Below, piece after piece: positions 13,001 to 24,402 of a stretch of 64,000 nucleotides of DNA (its first letter is position 1; each line of letters begins with the position of its first letter). The notes below the pieces were generated by a model. The model had not been told where the DNA came from and ran no database searches. It saw only the letters and a program-made list of their open reading frames with translations. The position numbers were made by a program, and so were the translations under genes. The stretch is from Strongylocentrotus droebachiensis. Its lineage: Eukaryota; Echinodermata; Echinoidea; Camarodonta; Strongylocentrotidae. The stretch is from assembly GCA_035222895.1 (NCBI GenBank), contig JAVYIG010000639.1:124001-188000 (forward strand), in the 5' to 3' direction.

Positions 13001-14422
13001 TACCCGCCGAACCTGTTTTCATGCCAAGCTTCGGACGCACTTGCCAAGCTTCGGACGTACTTGCCAAGCTTCAGACGTTCATGTGTAGCGCACGCATAGA
13101 GCACGTATAGCGCATAGCGCACGTATATCGCACGTACAGCGCGCGCGCTAAAGTGCGCATTCATCGGAGGTTTGGAAACCGGATCAAAATCGTACAACGG
13201 GGGTAAGTTTGACTGCGTTGATTTCATGAAAAAAAGTATTATTTTCTCGTTTTGGGTAGATTTAAGTGAGGTAGAACTATCAGAAAGGTGTTTTTCACAA
13301 CACTCGTACAATATTTTGGTGCTAAAATCTTACGAAAGCGCTATTTTTTCGTAGTCAAAATGACACTCAATATTGCCTGTCCGAAGTATGGAAGAGCGCC
13401 ATCTTCTGGTAGGGGAATCTATCTAGTACCCCTAGGTCCGTGGTAACGGCCGCCATTAGAAAATGTTCGTGATAGAGTGAAAAAGTATCTCATAAGCTCC
13501 CATAATTTTGGCAGAAACCACCTGAAATATGCCAAGAATTTGTTTGTAATCGATATATTGGAGGCTCTACACCTTAACTCCCCTGTTAAGGAACTGTACA
13601 AATCTGGGTAACCTGAAATCTGTCTCTGAATTCAATGTTTTTTGTGAGTTTTGCAGACGGCAACCTGCCCTAACTTTTTGTACTAACGATATAGGTTAGT
13701 AGTAGTATCAAATGCATGCAAGTTACCCGGCTGAGCTAGGCTCATATTTTGCGTTCGAGCCGTTGAAGTCATTTTTGTCTGAAGTTTGGCAACGTCCGAA
13801 GTTTGGCGGTTTTACTCTAGGCCTATAATAATATGCACTTTCTCACAGGATTCACGGCAAACTGCAGCACAATACAATTGTATACAGTACCGATGGTACC
13901 GACGGTGGGGTGCGGGCGCGTGTGTGTTCAGTTAGCGACCGTAAACTAAGATTACAGTTCCAGTCACTAAGTGGGATGCTGGCGCGCGCCAGCAACCACC
14001 CCCCCCCCCCCCCCCTGTCGGTACGGTATGGAATTGTATTGTGCTGCAGTTTGCTGGAGTACTTTAAAAAACGATGCTCCTGGCTCCTGCTGATAACTCC
14101 TTCTAGTTGAGTACCGGCCTCTTAAATAAAGCATTTTCATACTTAATAATGCGGTGCTTTTGTGCCTTGTGCAGGGTGTGGCTGTGAAACTGTACTTCTA
14201 ATATTTCAATAACTAAGATTAAGAAGTGTGGTAGTACTTGGTACTTGGTGAACGTGGAGTAATACCTTTCTTTGGCAGCTCACTCAGCTCAGGTGGCTTT
14301 ATACTGGGATGTAACCCTGTAAACGATCATCGGATCGGACGCCGATACCGATCCGATCAGGGGTGATCGGCGATTCCGATCCGATCGCCGATCAATTAAA
14401 ATGATCGGAAAAAAATCAGCAG

Positions 14423-14465
<43 letters not shown>

Positions 14466-17400
14466 GACGAAAATTTTCAAGTTTTTGGCTATCAAATGCT
14501 CAAAAAAAATTCATGGCTGGGATTATTTTGTCATTTGGAGTTGTTGTAGACCATGTTTGTTGATATGTAGTGCCTTTTCATGACTTTGAAATTAATAATA
14601 GTGGTCTAAGAGCAGAGGCAAAACATGCGGGCCGTCGTCTTGGATTATAATGCATACCTACATTATAATTCAAGATGGCGGCCCGCATGTTTTGCCTCTG
14701 CTCTTAGACCAATATTATTAATTTCAAAGTCATGAAAAGGCACTAAATATCAACAAACATGGTCTACAACAACTCCAAATGACAAAATAATCCCAGCCAT
14801 GAATTTTTTTTGAGCTTGAAAATTTTCGTCATTAAAAAAAAAAAAAAATTATTATATTATAATCCAAGATAGCGGCCCGCATGTTTTTCCTCTGCTCTTA
14901 GACCAATATTATTAATTTCAAAGTCATGAAAAAGCACTATATATCAGCAAACATGGTCTACAACAACTCCAAATGACAAAATAATCCCAGTCATGAACTT
15001 TTTTTGAGCATTTGATAAGCCAAAAACTTGAAAATTTTCGTCATTAAAAAAAACAAAACAAAACAAAATCGGCCGATTTTTTTTTCTTGATCTTCCGATC
15101 CGATACCGATCAAAGGTGCGAGGGTGTCGCTCCGATCTTCCGATCCGATCATAGCCCCAACTTACAGGGTTACTGGGATGGCCGATGGTAGGTCAGGCAA
15201 GTAACTGCAAGGAGTGCCATAAAGTGCTGAACTGTGCCTTAGTGTGATTCCTTCTTGCCTCGTTTTGAACTAATGATGAACTTCATGATGATAATGAGCT
15301 AACATGCGATTTACTTTACAGAAACACTAACGTCTCATGAGTTCGCAATGTTGGTTTTGTTGGAAAGAAAATAGGTCTTGATCTACATGCCATGTATGCA
15401 AAAATAGCTGATTTGGGGTTGCCAATTTGATGCTGACTTTATGGCACCCACAGGAGTTAGCTGATTTTAATGCTGTAACATCACAGATACATGTGTATCT
15501 CCAATTCCGTTTAACCGCCAGTCAAAACCGGACGGTTTTCGGTTAAACGATTAAAAAAAATAAAAAAAATAATACAGATTTTTTTTTTACTGACCCTGTC
15601 GGCAGGTCCGTGTGGAAAAGCGGGAAGGACTTTCATTTAATTGCGAGGTGCATTTGAAGGCGCCGATTTGTGCTTGTGAACTTGTCACAAATAATAGTAA
15701 CAATGTCGTTTTTAGAAGAATGTGTAAGATCATTAATGTAAATTAAAAACAGTAGAGGACCTAGGATAGGACGTTGTGGTACGCCGTGTGTAAAAGTTGG
15801 ATGAATTATTATTATAAACTACATATTGAGATTTATTACAAAGATTACTTTCAAACCAAGATGACAGACAAATTGGAGTGTTGTTCTAGTTTTGGAGTGG
15901 TGAGTCAACACACAGATTCCTGAGCTGGGAGACATTGCCAGGCATAGTGCCGGCTGGAGGGGCATAAATTGAAACTTAAAAAAAAAAAAATTAAAAAAAA
16001 AACCGAAACCGTCCAATTGGAAACGGAATCCGCCATGGGCGGTCGGATACCGGACGGTTAAACGTTTGACTACAGCACTAATTAACGACACGCTCCTACT
16101 TACACTAAAGGCTATTGTTGTAAAATAAGCATGTGTTTGCACCCTTCCCTTCCGGCAGCCAAAGCTTTTTTGTTATTCAGCTCTCATTGATAACAATTAT
16201 GTCCTCTTTACATTACAGTCTATTATGTCATATAACGGCTCGGCCGTTGTGGCCATGATAGGGAAAGACTGTGTTGGGATAGCGTCAGATAGACGGTTTG
16301 GTGTCCAAGCTCAGACTGTCTCGATGAACGCACAGAAGATCTTTACGATGGGACCAAGGCTCTATCTGGGTCTCTCTGGGCTCGCTACCGACATAACAAC
16401 AGTGTAAGTACACCAATTTCATTCACTTCATATTATTTCACTTGCCAGCATAGGCAACCATTCTTACAGTGATTCTGTTAAATTGAAAACTTTTGTCTTC
16501 ATGAAACTTCCATGAATTGAAAATTATTTCAAATTATAGCTAAAGTTGATATTGCAAAATATTAAATTTTAATTTACACAACACTGAAACATTTGCAATT
16601 TCCGAACTGCATACATGTACGTGTAAATTATTAGTGGCTGTATTTTACAATTTGTGAAAGTTCCTTTGTTGTATACAGTACTACCTCGTTACAACATTAC
16701 TTTTACTTGCAAGCCCACATTGATTATACTCAAACAAGAAATATCTGAAGCATGGGCGTCAATCCTTACGTAATACCTATTGTTCAGGGGGGATGAATGA
16801 ATAGATCATCCCCCCTGAACAATAGGTATCAATTACAGATTTACGCCCATGATCTGAAGTTATGATATATCGAAGAGGAAGTTGGGAAGGCAACATAATA
16901 AGATGATTGCAGACCATCACCCACTGTATGAATTTTTTTCTTTCACATTTAATGTTACCTAGTTAATGGTGTGCCATTCTTAGACTTTATAGGTGGCATG
17001 AGTAAACTATGTGTGTACTGTATATAAAGGTATTATTGAGTATTGTAATCAAGCTAGTTATAACCTTAAGCCTTTTGTTTACTGTTCTTTTTACAGATCG
17101 AACAGATTAAAGTTCCGTCTGAATCTCTACACATTGCGAGAAAATAGGGATGTGAAACCCGAGACATTCATGAGTATGGTATCAAACCTACTGTACGAAA
17201 GAAGGTAATTCCTTTCATATTTATATACGTTGTACACTGTCGCTTGCAATTTTCTAACCCTCTGTTGTGACGCTAATATGGTTTATTCTTAATAGGTAAA
17301 GTTTATATTTTCACAGAACTTCAATAAATCAATCTCTATAACTCTTAAGATAGACCAATTAAGTTCTGAGAAGATGTACACTTTATCTCTCAAGACTAAA

Positions 17401-20400
17401 TCATATTATCACGACCATTTCACAAGAAGAGGTGAGAAAATTTTATAATGAGCAACAGTCGCCTCGTGTGTGTTAGACTGTTCCAATGGTACCTTGTGTG
17501 GGTAATTCTTACTAATACTCTCACTGCTGTGTATTATTTGTTTAACATATCCAGTCTATGGGAGCAGGGATGGTATTCTGAAAACGATGTTATCTTTTAT
17601 ATTAGTAAAACGATTATTGTCACAACATCTGAAGATTCTTTAAGGCAGTTCATTGATTACGCTTGTAAGTGTTAGTTCTGCACAATTTGTATTTGTTATG
17701 ACAATTAACATCATTTTCCGTATCATAAGTGAATAACATCGCTTTCAGAATATGGCCCCTGGTGATTCAATTCAATTCAATTCAATTCATCTTTATTCAA
17801 CGATATAAAAGAAAATTGTACAATGCAATAAAACATATTGACATAATCATATACATGTATAAAATTAACATATCGTTAGGGGCAACCAAAAAAGATCAGG
17901 ATCTTGTGGACTGGTACCCCTTTGACAAAATTAACAAATTATAAGTAAAACATTAATAATAATCACAATCAGACACATTCAAAAAACACACACACACTCA
18001 CCCAAGAGAAGGGAAGGAGAAAGAGATATTACATGTACAGTGTACATATATGAGGTAAACTTATTAAAAAGATTTTTTGGAAATCAAGAAGTATATTTAT
18101 GAATAAAGTGACTTTTAAGTAAGGCTTTGAAGGAGGAGGCTGTTGAACATGGACGAATGATTGTATTTAAATTATTAAAAATCTTCGGTCCTACATGTTT
18201 AAAAGAATTATACATTTGCGTATTAGAAGTTAATGGAAGGTGAAATTGGGAAGCTGAACGTGTGTAATACTGATGAAAATCATTATTAAAGTTAAACAAA
18301 TTAATTATATTGGCTGGGGCCATTTTATGTTTGACATAATACATCAGTACTGCGACTTTAAATTCATATACAGGTATATGATAAATATTAAGTGTTTTTA
18401 ATTCCAAAAAGAGGGGGCGAGATGGCGCTAAATAAGGTGACTTTGTACAAATGCGTAAGGCTTTTTTCTGCAGTTTATGAAATGGTTCTAATTTGCTTTT
18501 TCCAACATTGGCCCAGGTAATGTTACAATAATGGATAAAAGGAAGTATAAGTGAATTATATAGCATGATTAAATGTTTTTTGGGTAGAATAGAACGCAAT
18601 TTACAGATAATTCCGATATTTTTAGAGATCTTTTTTAGTATGTACATACGATGGTTTTGAAAAGTAAGTTGATTGTCCAATAAAACTCCAAGAAATTTCA
18701 CGGAGTCAGAAACATTCAAGTATATATCATTAATTTTCACTTTGATTGTATGAGGAGGAAACTTAATATTAGGTTTAGAGAAATACAAAATACATGTTTT
18801 ATCATGATTAATTACTAACTTATTGGAATCAAACCAGTCAACTATTTTGCATAACTCTTCGTTAGTCTTATGTAGGAGCGTATTAAAGTCTTTATGTGAG
18901 GAAATGATATTGGTATCATCAGCAAATAAAACAAAATGAAAAAATGAAGTAACATAACACAAATCATTAATATACAGCAAAAATAGCAAGGGACCGAGTA
19001 TGGATCCCTGCGGAATTCCGCATTTAACCTTAGAAAGAGAAGAATCAAAATTATTATACCTTGTGTATTGAGACCTATTCTGTAGATAACTATTAAACCA
19101 GTCCAAGGCTACACCACGGATACCAAAATACGGTAACTTATACAAAAGAATATTATGGTCAATCAAATCGAAAGCCTTTGATAGATCAAGGAAAATACCA
19201 AGTGAATGAAAATTATTATGAATATTATTTAATAGTACATCATGTAGTTCAATCAGTGCAAGATCACAAGAATGATTTGATCTGAAACCATATTGGGCAT
19301 TAGTTAACAAAGTATTCTTATTTATATGATTAGCTATACGATTATACATGATTTTCTCTAAGATCTTTGAGAAGCAGGGTAATAAGGTAATGGGTCTATA
19401 GTTAGAAAATAAATGTCTATCACCTTTTTTATACACTGGAACTATTCTACCAATTTTCATTTTATTTGGGACAGAGCCAGTGCACATAGATAAATTCACA
19501 ATATGAACCAAGGGAACAGCAATTGAATGAATGACTTTCTTAATAAGATGCATGTTAATGTCATCAAACCCTGTACTCTTAGAATTTTTCATTTTTTTAA
19601 CAACATTAATTATTTCTGTTTCACATGTTGGGTACAAATAAATTGATTTATTGCAAGAATGGCTAAGATAAGAACTAAAGTGAGTTTTCGGTGATTGATT
19701 TAACTTAGATTGAGCAAGAGAAGCAATGTTTGAAAAATAATTATTGAATTCTTCAGCAATATCATCATTTTCTATTTTAACATCATTTTTCATAAAAAAA
19801 GTGGGGAGTCTATCTTGCTTACTTTTCCCAATTAGCTCATTAATAATTTGCCAAACTTTTGAAAGATTATTTTTATTAACTTGTAGTAAGTCATAATAGT
19901 ATTTTTCACGAGCAGTTTTCAACTCACGATTCAATATATTTTGGTACCTTTTAAATTTATTATGAGATGTATCATTGCGTGTTTTACAATATTCTTTATA
20001 AAGCCTGTTCTTTTTATTGATACATCTTAATAAAGAAAAAGTAATCCATGATTTCCTTGGTGAAGAATTCTTTTTATGTTTACCTTTCGAGCATGTATTA
20101 CTAACAACATCATTAAACTTATTCAAAAAACGATCATATGCGAGTTCAACATTATCAAACTGAACAATATCAGACCAATCAAGATTAACTAATTCTTTTC
20201 TTATGGAATCAATAGAAGTAGAGTTAAGACATCTCCTGGATTTATTAGCATTAGTATTTCTATTTTCTTTGAGATTATTTTGAGTAATAGAAAAAACTGG
20301 CAAGTGGTCCGTTATATCGTTATAAAATATACCAGAACTAATATCTTTACTGCAGACATTCGTAAATATATTATCTATAAGTGTTGTCGATGATTTACAA

Positions 20401-23400
20401 ATACGTGTAGGCTTATCAATCAATGGACGATATGATTTATTATACAAAATATTTATAAAGTCATTGACATGATTTACAGTAGAACAATTCAGCAAGTTAA
20501 TATTAAAATCACCAATAATGTAGACATCTTTATTTTCTTTTTCTAGTTTCTGTAAACAAGCATCAATTTCACTATTAAATTCTTCAACATTAGTATGGGG
20601 ATCTCTATATACAACAGCAATGATAATATTTCTTTTGTTTTGCACATAAATTTCAAGAAAGAGTGATTCACAAATTGCATCTAACAAACATAAATCCTGT
20701 CTTACAAAACACGTTCAGAGAATTTTGCACAAGCATTGCAACGCCACCGCCTCTACATTTTTCCCTATCATTATGAAAAAAAGTATACCCACTGAGATTG
20801 AATAATGAAACTGGAGTATTGCTGTGGATCCACGTTTCACTAAATCCATATACAGAGAAGTTTGGGTCTAATTGGCAAATAAAATCATGAATAGAATCAA
20901 AGTTCTTATATAAACTACGCGAATTAAAATGAAGCAGATTAAACATATCGCCATGTTGAAACTCAGAGTTTGCATTAAAATCATTTGGCAACCAGTATTT
21001 ATTACAAATATCAAACAGATTAGAGTTCCTGTCGGGATCAATATCATTAATAATATCATCATTGTCATCGTAAACAAAATCATCATGGGATATTTGGTTA
21101 GGTAAGTTACGGTAGTCAACAGCGTTAGTAGTAAATGTATTGAACAGATTGTTAAGGTCTAAGTTAGAAAGAGAGGAGTAGGGAAATTGGAAATCACACA
21201 TCATCAACAATCACACACTATCAACAGTCACACAAGAGAATTTACTTAAAACTACAATTAAGATTACAATATTTAAAATAAAATATGAAAGAAGATACAA
21301 AATCAATTTAAAATTAAGTGCACATGCAAAGCCTGCAGAAATTATTATGCTATCTGTTCATTTGATTTCATAGTCCAATTATAGCTCGCGTTCAAAAGTT
21401 ATTCTGTTCAGATTACATAATATGAATAGTCACTGTCTAGCTAACACTTGTCGCTTGAACTTGTAATTCATTACTTGGATTTAAAAAAATGTACTCTATG
21501 ATAATAGGTAATCCTCACTTAAATGCATGTTTTAGTATACTGTATAATACTCTTTGAGAGACTATTTATTGCACATTACATAAGAGGACTGGCATTTTTA
21601 GACTAACTGGAATTCATAGCCTTAAGCCTTTCCTGTAAATAAGCTTCTCTTTTGCTGCAACACTATTTCATTGAAAGCAAAACTGAAAGGACCACTTAAG
21701 TAAGAACTTTCATAATGTAAGATGTATTTGTTCGAATTTTGAGTGTGTGGGATGTACATGTATTTGTAGGAATTTTCATTTTAGTATAAGATGTATTTGT
21801 TGGAATTTGCATAGTGAAAGATGTATTTGTTGGTGTATTTGTACTGGTGATTTCTTAAATGACTTGAGTTGACATATGACCTTTATTATTATGTCAGGTT
21901 TGGGCCATACTTCATTGAGCCTGTGATTGCTGGTCTAGATCCCAAGACCTTCAAGCCTTTCATCTGTAATCTGGATCTGATTGGATGTCCCATGTTCACC
22001 GATGACTTTGTAGTCGCAGGAACATGTACAGAGCAGCTCTACGGCATGTGTGAATCCGTCTGGGTTCCAGACCTTGTAAGTATGAACACCATGCCCTTTG
22101 GTAAGGCATTAACCCTCATTACCAAGTCCCTCGGAGTGGACTTAAAGCTGTCAGTCCCCTAGTTGCTACCTGACAAGCATACACATGCTTTCTTATTCAT
22201 TCAAATTCAATTTAATGTATTTATATGTCCAATGTCATTCAACATGGATAATATTTGGTTTGCTTACATGTAAAATGATGGCTCAGACAAAGTTTACAAT
22301 GAACATAGTTTGGTTAAAATCAATTTAATGGTTCTCAAATTTGGGGATGGACAATGCCTCTGACACCACCTTTGGTGGTGGAGGCATAAACAGCATCTTT
22401 GATTACATAGCTGGCCATATGTTGAATCAATATTCTCTTACAACAATGATAGAAATAGAAGAAGAAATTATATTTAAGAGTCTTTACAATATGCCAGTTT
22501 GTAAATACTATCTGCACATGAGCAGATAAAAGTCCTTTGTTCCCAAATTTAAAACCCATCGAGACGAATACTGGTATAGTGCCCATGAAAGCTATGTAAT
22601 CAGTATGCATTTATGCACTGACAGTACATTTATCTGATACACTGGTGGAAATATTCTTCTCAAGAGGCAAACAAAAGGTGTTCATGGAGCACCTCCATCA
22701 CTTCGGCAGTGATTATTCTAAAATGCACAAATGGAACGTATCCATCGTGCAAAGATCTGCAGATATTTTTGGGTCATGTATTCCTTAGCTATTTACGAAC
22801 TGGCTTATTAGTTGGGCGATGAGAGAATAAATATTTTTGATTGGTTAAAGCTGACTTTGAAATGTGTTCTTGCAGGCACCTGATGATTTATTTGAGACAC
22901 TGTCACAAGGTCTTCTGAATGCAGTAGACAGAGATGCACTAGCAGGGTGGGGAGTGGTAGTACACATTATGTAAGTATACATCAAACATTAGTTACCAGT
23001 ACACCAGAGAATAACATTCAAAATCATACTGATTGTATATAAAGCAATTCTTGGTCAAGCTCCCACTTTTATCAAAGAACTGTTAAATTTCAAACTTAAT
23101 CCTCACAATCGCAACTTGTGCAGTTCCCAAGATTCTTTGTTGCTGCAGATGCCATCTATCAAAATAAAAATAACACTAGGTGATCGAGCATTTGCTTGCA
23201 GCCCCAACACTCTGGAATAACTTACCATTTGAAGTCACCATCTGTGAATATCTTTGAATCAAAACTGAAAGCACATCTTTTCAATTAAATGTAAATCTAA
23301 GCATTTTAGGAGCTCTTGTAGAGCAGTAGAATATATACTTAATGTTGAATAGTTCCTGCGCTCTATAAATGTATTATTGTTATTATTATCTTGCCAAGGC

Positions 23401-24402
23401 CTGAGCCGAAGCGGAAGTCGAGATATGATTCGCTGACGACTAAACACGTTGCAATATCAAAACGCTGATCAGGCTATTCAAATCATAATGTAATATGCAT
23501 TAATTGTCAAACTATCCACAATATTATGGCTTACCCAAAGTAATTATAATGAAGGAAAATTAATATATTAATCTGATAAGTTTGTGCTCTGATTTAAAGC
23601 TACACTTATGTATAATGGATGACAGGATAACCAAGCATAACAAAAATAAAGTGATATTCCTCAAACAAATTATATTCATCTTGCTTTGTAATTTATCTTT
23701 TGTTCAAGGGTATTTTGGTAGCTATAAACTAAGGGTGTACGAATGTATAAACAAGTATAAAGTAGAGATCAGTTGACAGACAACACAGCCATTTTTCAAA
23801 GTACAATCAAACGTGCTTTAGCGACCACCTGTATAAAAAGGCCACCTGTTTATAAAGACCACATTTTTTGTTTCCCTTCAACATGGTTTCTCATTGAAAC
23901 CTGTTCTAAATGAACCTGTACATAAAGACCACCTGCCTATAAAGACCACTTTTCATGTTTCACTTGAGCAGTCTTTATGTACAGGTTTCACTGTACATGT
24001 ATTTCATGTAAAGACATGTTTGATTTTTAATTATTTAAACATATTTGTGGCTTACACTCAGTAAATAAGATCGATTGTTCGATCTGTAATTGAAGAAAAA
24101 AAAAGTCAGAAAAAATCTTGGAACCAGCGGGACTTGAACCTGCATCTACTGCTTGCCTGTCAGCGACTCTACCACCAGGCAATCACTGGTCCATGGCACA
24201 GTCATGATGAACTAGAACAAATACCCAAGGGGTATCAATCGATCTTATTTACTGGGTGTAAACCACAAATATGTTTAAATAATTGAAATTTCTCCCAGGA
24301 AGCATTACATTTGTAAAATGTTTAATTTTTTATATTTTGTATTTTCTTTGCAGTGAGAAAGACAAAGTGACAACACGAGAGGTTAAAGCCAGGATGGACT
24401 AG
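10013..24402 (+). CDS. PSMB3: Proteasome subunit beta type-3
   Basis: Non-catalytic beta-3 subunit of the 20S core proteasome, part of the inner beta ring in cytosol and nucleus. Six coding exons: 10013-10015 (ATG only, then GTAAGT), 16219-16403, 17097-17204, 21898-22075, 22876-22970 and 24354-24402. Joined, they give 205 residues plus stop, the same length as human PSMB3. The product opens [20 protein letters not shown] and keeps family blocks such as [47 protein letters not shown] and [14 protein letters not shown]. Like its orthologues it has no N-terminal catalytic threonine. All splice phases agree and no frameshift or stop was seen, so the copy should be functional. Having only the initiator codon in exon 1 means translation depends on removing a 6.2-kb transposon-filled intron. 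Confidence 0.97.
10604..12946. mobile_element. Inner 2.3-kb TIR element nested in 10491-13817
   Basis: Ends GAGTAAAGTACCCGGT and its inverted copy ACCGGGTACTTTACTC are flanked by TA on both sides. The interior holds a further small MITE (11686-11809). No transposase was recognised. Sharing terminal GAGTAA with the enclosing element suggests related transposition machinery. Confidence 0.6.
11686..11809. mobile_element. 124-bp TA-flanked MITE
   Basis: Near-perfect inverted ends of about 27 bp start TACAGTATTGCTTGAAATAA and end in TTATTCCAAGCAATACTGTA. The terminal TA at each end fits a Tc1/mariner-type target. A stem-loop MITE without coding capacity. Confidence 0.8.
13021..13160. repeat. Short tandem repeats
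   Basis: Three near-identical 19-bp units (TGCCAAGCTTCGGACG-type) from about 13021 are followed by irregular GCACGTAT/GCGCATA repeats to about 13145. They lie inside the outer TIR element. Confidence 0.7.
13857..14054. mobile_element. Small MITE with 24-30-bp TIRs
   Basis: GCAAACTGCAGCACAATACA at the left is inverted as TGTATTGTGCTGCAGTTTGC at the right. The interior contains a C run and GT-rich sequence. Target-site duplication not identified. Confidence 0.7.
14312..15172. mobile_element. Foldback hAT-like element, copy A
   Basis: Ends TAACCCTGTAA and TTACAGGGTTA are inverted and flanked by the 8-bp duplication CTGGGATG (14304-14311 and 15173-15180). Sub-terminal CCGATCC/GATCGG repeats form further inverted structure. 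The core is a long hairpin with arms of about 185 bp (about 14466-14650 and 14660-14840, loop near 14655). A third, tandemly repeated arm follows at about 14855-15045. A long T run lies at 14425-14462. No transposase. A second copy is at 55485-56146. Confidence 0.85.
15489..16085. mobile_element. Probable DNA-transposon remnant
   Basis: Sub-terminal inverted phrases CGTTTAACCG/CGGTTAAACG occur at both sides (15507-15550 and 16050-16062), with A/T homopolymers between. The internal GAAGGCGCCGATTT (about 15656) and a downstream CCAGGCATAGTGCCGGC-type segment are shared with the hAT-like pair at 686-1847, so it is probably a cousin. A clean target-site duplication was not found. Confidence 0.5.
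16745..16862. repeat. Short hairpin/MITE
   Basis: AATACCTATTGTTCAGGGGG pairs with CCCCCTGAACAATAGGTAT around a loop near 16797. The outer bases CATGGGCGT and ACGCCCATG also pair. It lies in PSMB3 intron 2. Confidence 0.75.
17763..21210 (-). mobile_element. Almost intact LINE (Jockey/CR1/L2 group) in PSMB3 intron 3
   Basis: An 867-residue frame at 18084-20687 carries the end of an AP-type endonuclease domain, then reverse transcriptase with [35 protein letters not shown] and the catalytic FADDT. The endonuclease N-terminal part lies in the adjacent frame (20668-21210: [16 protein letters not shown], then FSETWIHS). The two overlap, so a single frameshift near 20690 separates what was one ORF of about 1,040 residues. 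The 3' end at low coordinates has a pentamer tail (TTCAA)n at about 17766-17790, typical of tail-repeat LINEs. No ORF1 was identified. The element is antisense to PSMB3 and causes most of the 4.7-kb intron. Confidence 0.88.
22085..22185 (+). mobile_element. SINE body fragment next to the PSMB3 exon 4 donor
   Basis: CCCTTTGGTAAGGCATTAA followed by CCTCATTACCAAGTCCCT matches the complement of the SINE at 32010-32187. The tRNA head is missing. The fragment begins about 10 bp after the exon 4 donor. Confidence 0.65.
22985..23395 (+). pseudogene. LINE reverse-transcriptase C-terminal fragment
   Basis: A translated stretch reads [19 protein letters not shown], then [14 protein letters not shown], which after one frame change continues NNLPFEV. 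This is the usual C-terminal end of Jockey/CR1/L2-group RT proteins (YKAL.G.AP.Y, RAF...AP.LWN.LP). It ends in an ATT-repeat tail near 23370-23392. A 5'-truncated, frameshifted copy in PSMB3 intron 5. Confidence 0.7.
23802..23998. repeat. Dispersed repeat with GACCACCTG motif
   Basis: Recurring phrases TATAAAGACCACCTG and an inverted CAGGTTTCACTGTA end. A related copy in the opposite orientation lies at about 53405-53690. Probably a non-autonomous DNA transposon, with tips not defined. Confidence 0.6.
24026..24286. mobile_element. MITE with 50-bp TIRs enclosing a tRNA-like core
   Basis: Left arm 24026-24078 (TTATTTAAACATATTTGTGG then CAGTAAATAAGATCGATT) is inverted at 24235-24286 with few mismatches. 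Between them, on the minus strand at 24122-24192, lies a tRNA-like sequence with A-box GGTGGTAGAGT and B-box GGTTCAAGTCC. It does not fold cleanly into a full acceptor stem, so it is scored as tRNA-like rather than a tRNA gene. It lies in PSMB3 intron 5. Confidence 0.75.

Larger units (their letters stand above)
10491..13817. mobile_element. Outer 3.3-kb TIR element in PSMB3 intron 1
   Basis: Inverted ends GAGTAAGACCGCCAAACTTC (left) and the complement of GAAGTTTGGCGGTTTTACTC (right), each flanked by TA. The TA target and short TIRs suggest a Tc1/mariner-like or similar DNA transposon. No transposase frame was found. It encloses a second element whose tips begin with the same GAGTAA bases. 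Confidence 0.6.

Noticed and set aside
18084..20687. Long 867-residue frame as a host gene
   Set aside because: It carries endonuclease and FADDT reverse-transcriptase motifs and a repeat tail, so it is a LINE.
24122..24192. Functional tRNA gene on the minus strand
   Set aside because: Arms do not fold into a complete cloverleaf, and it is enclosed by MITE inverted repeats.
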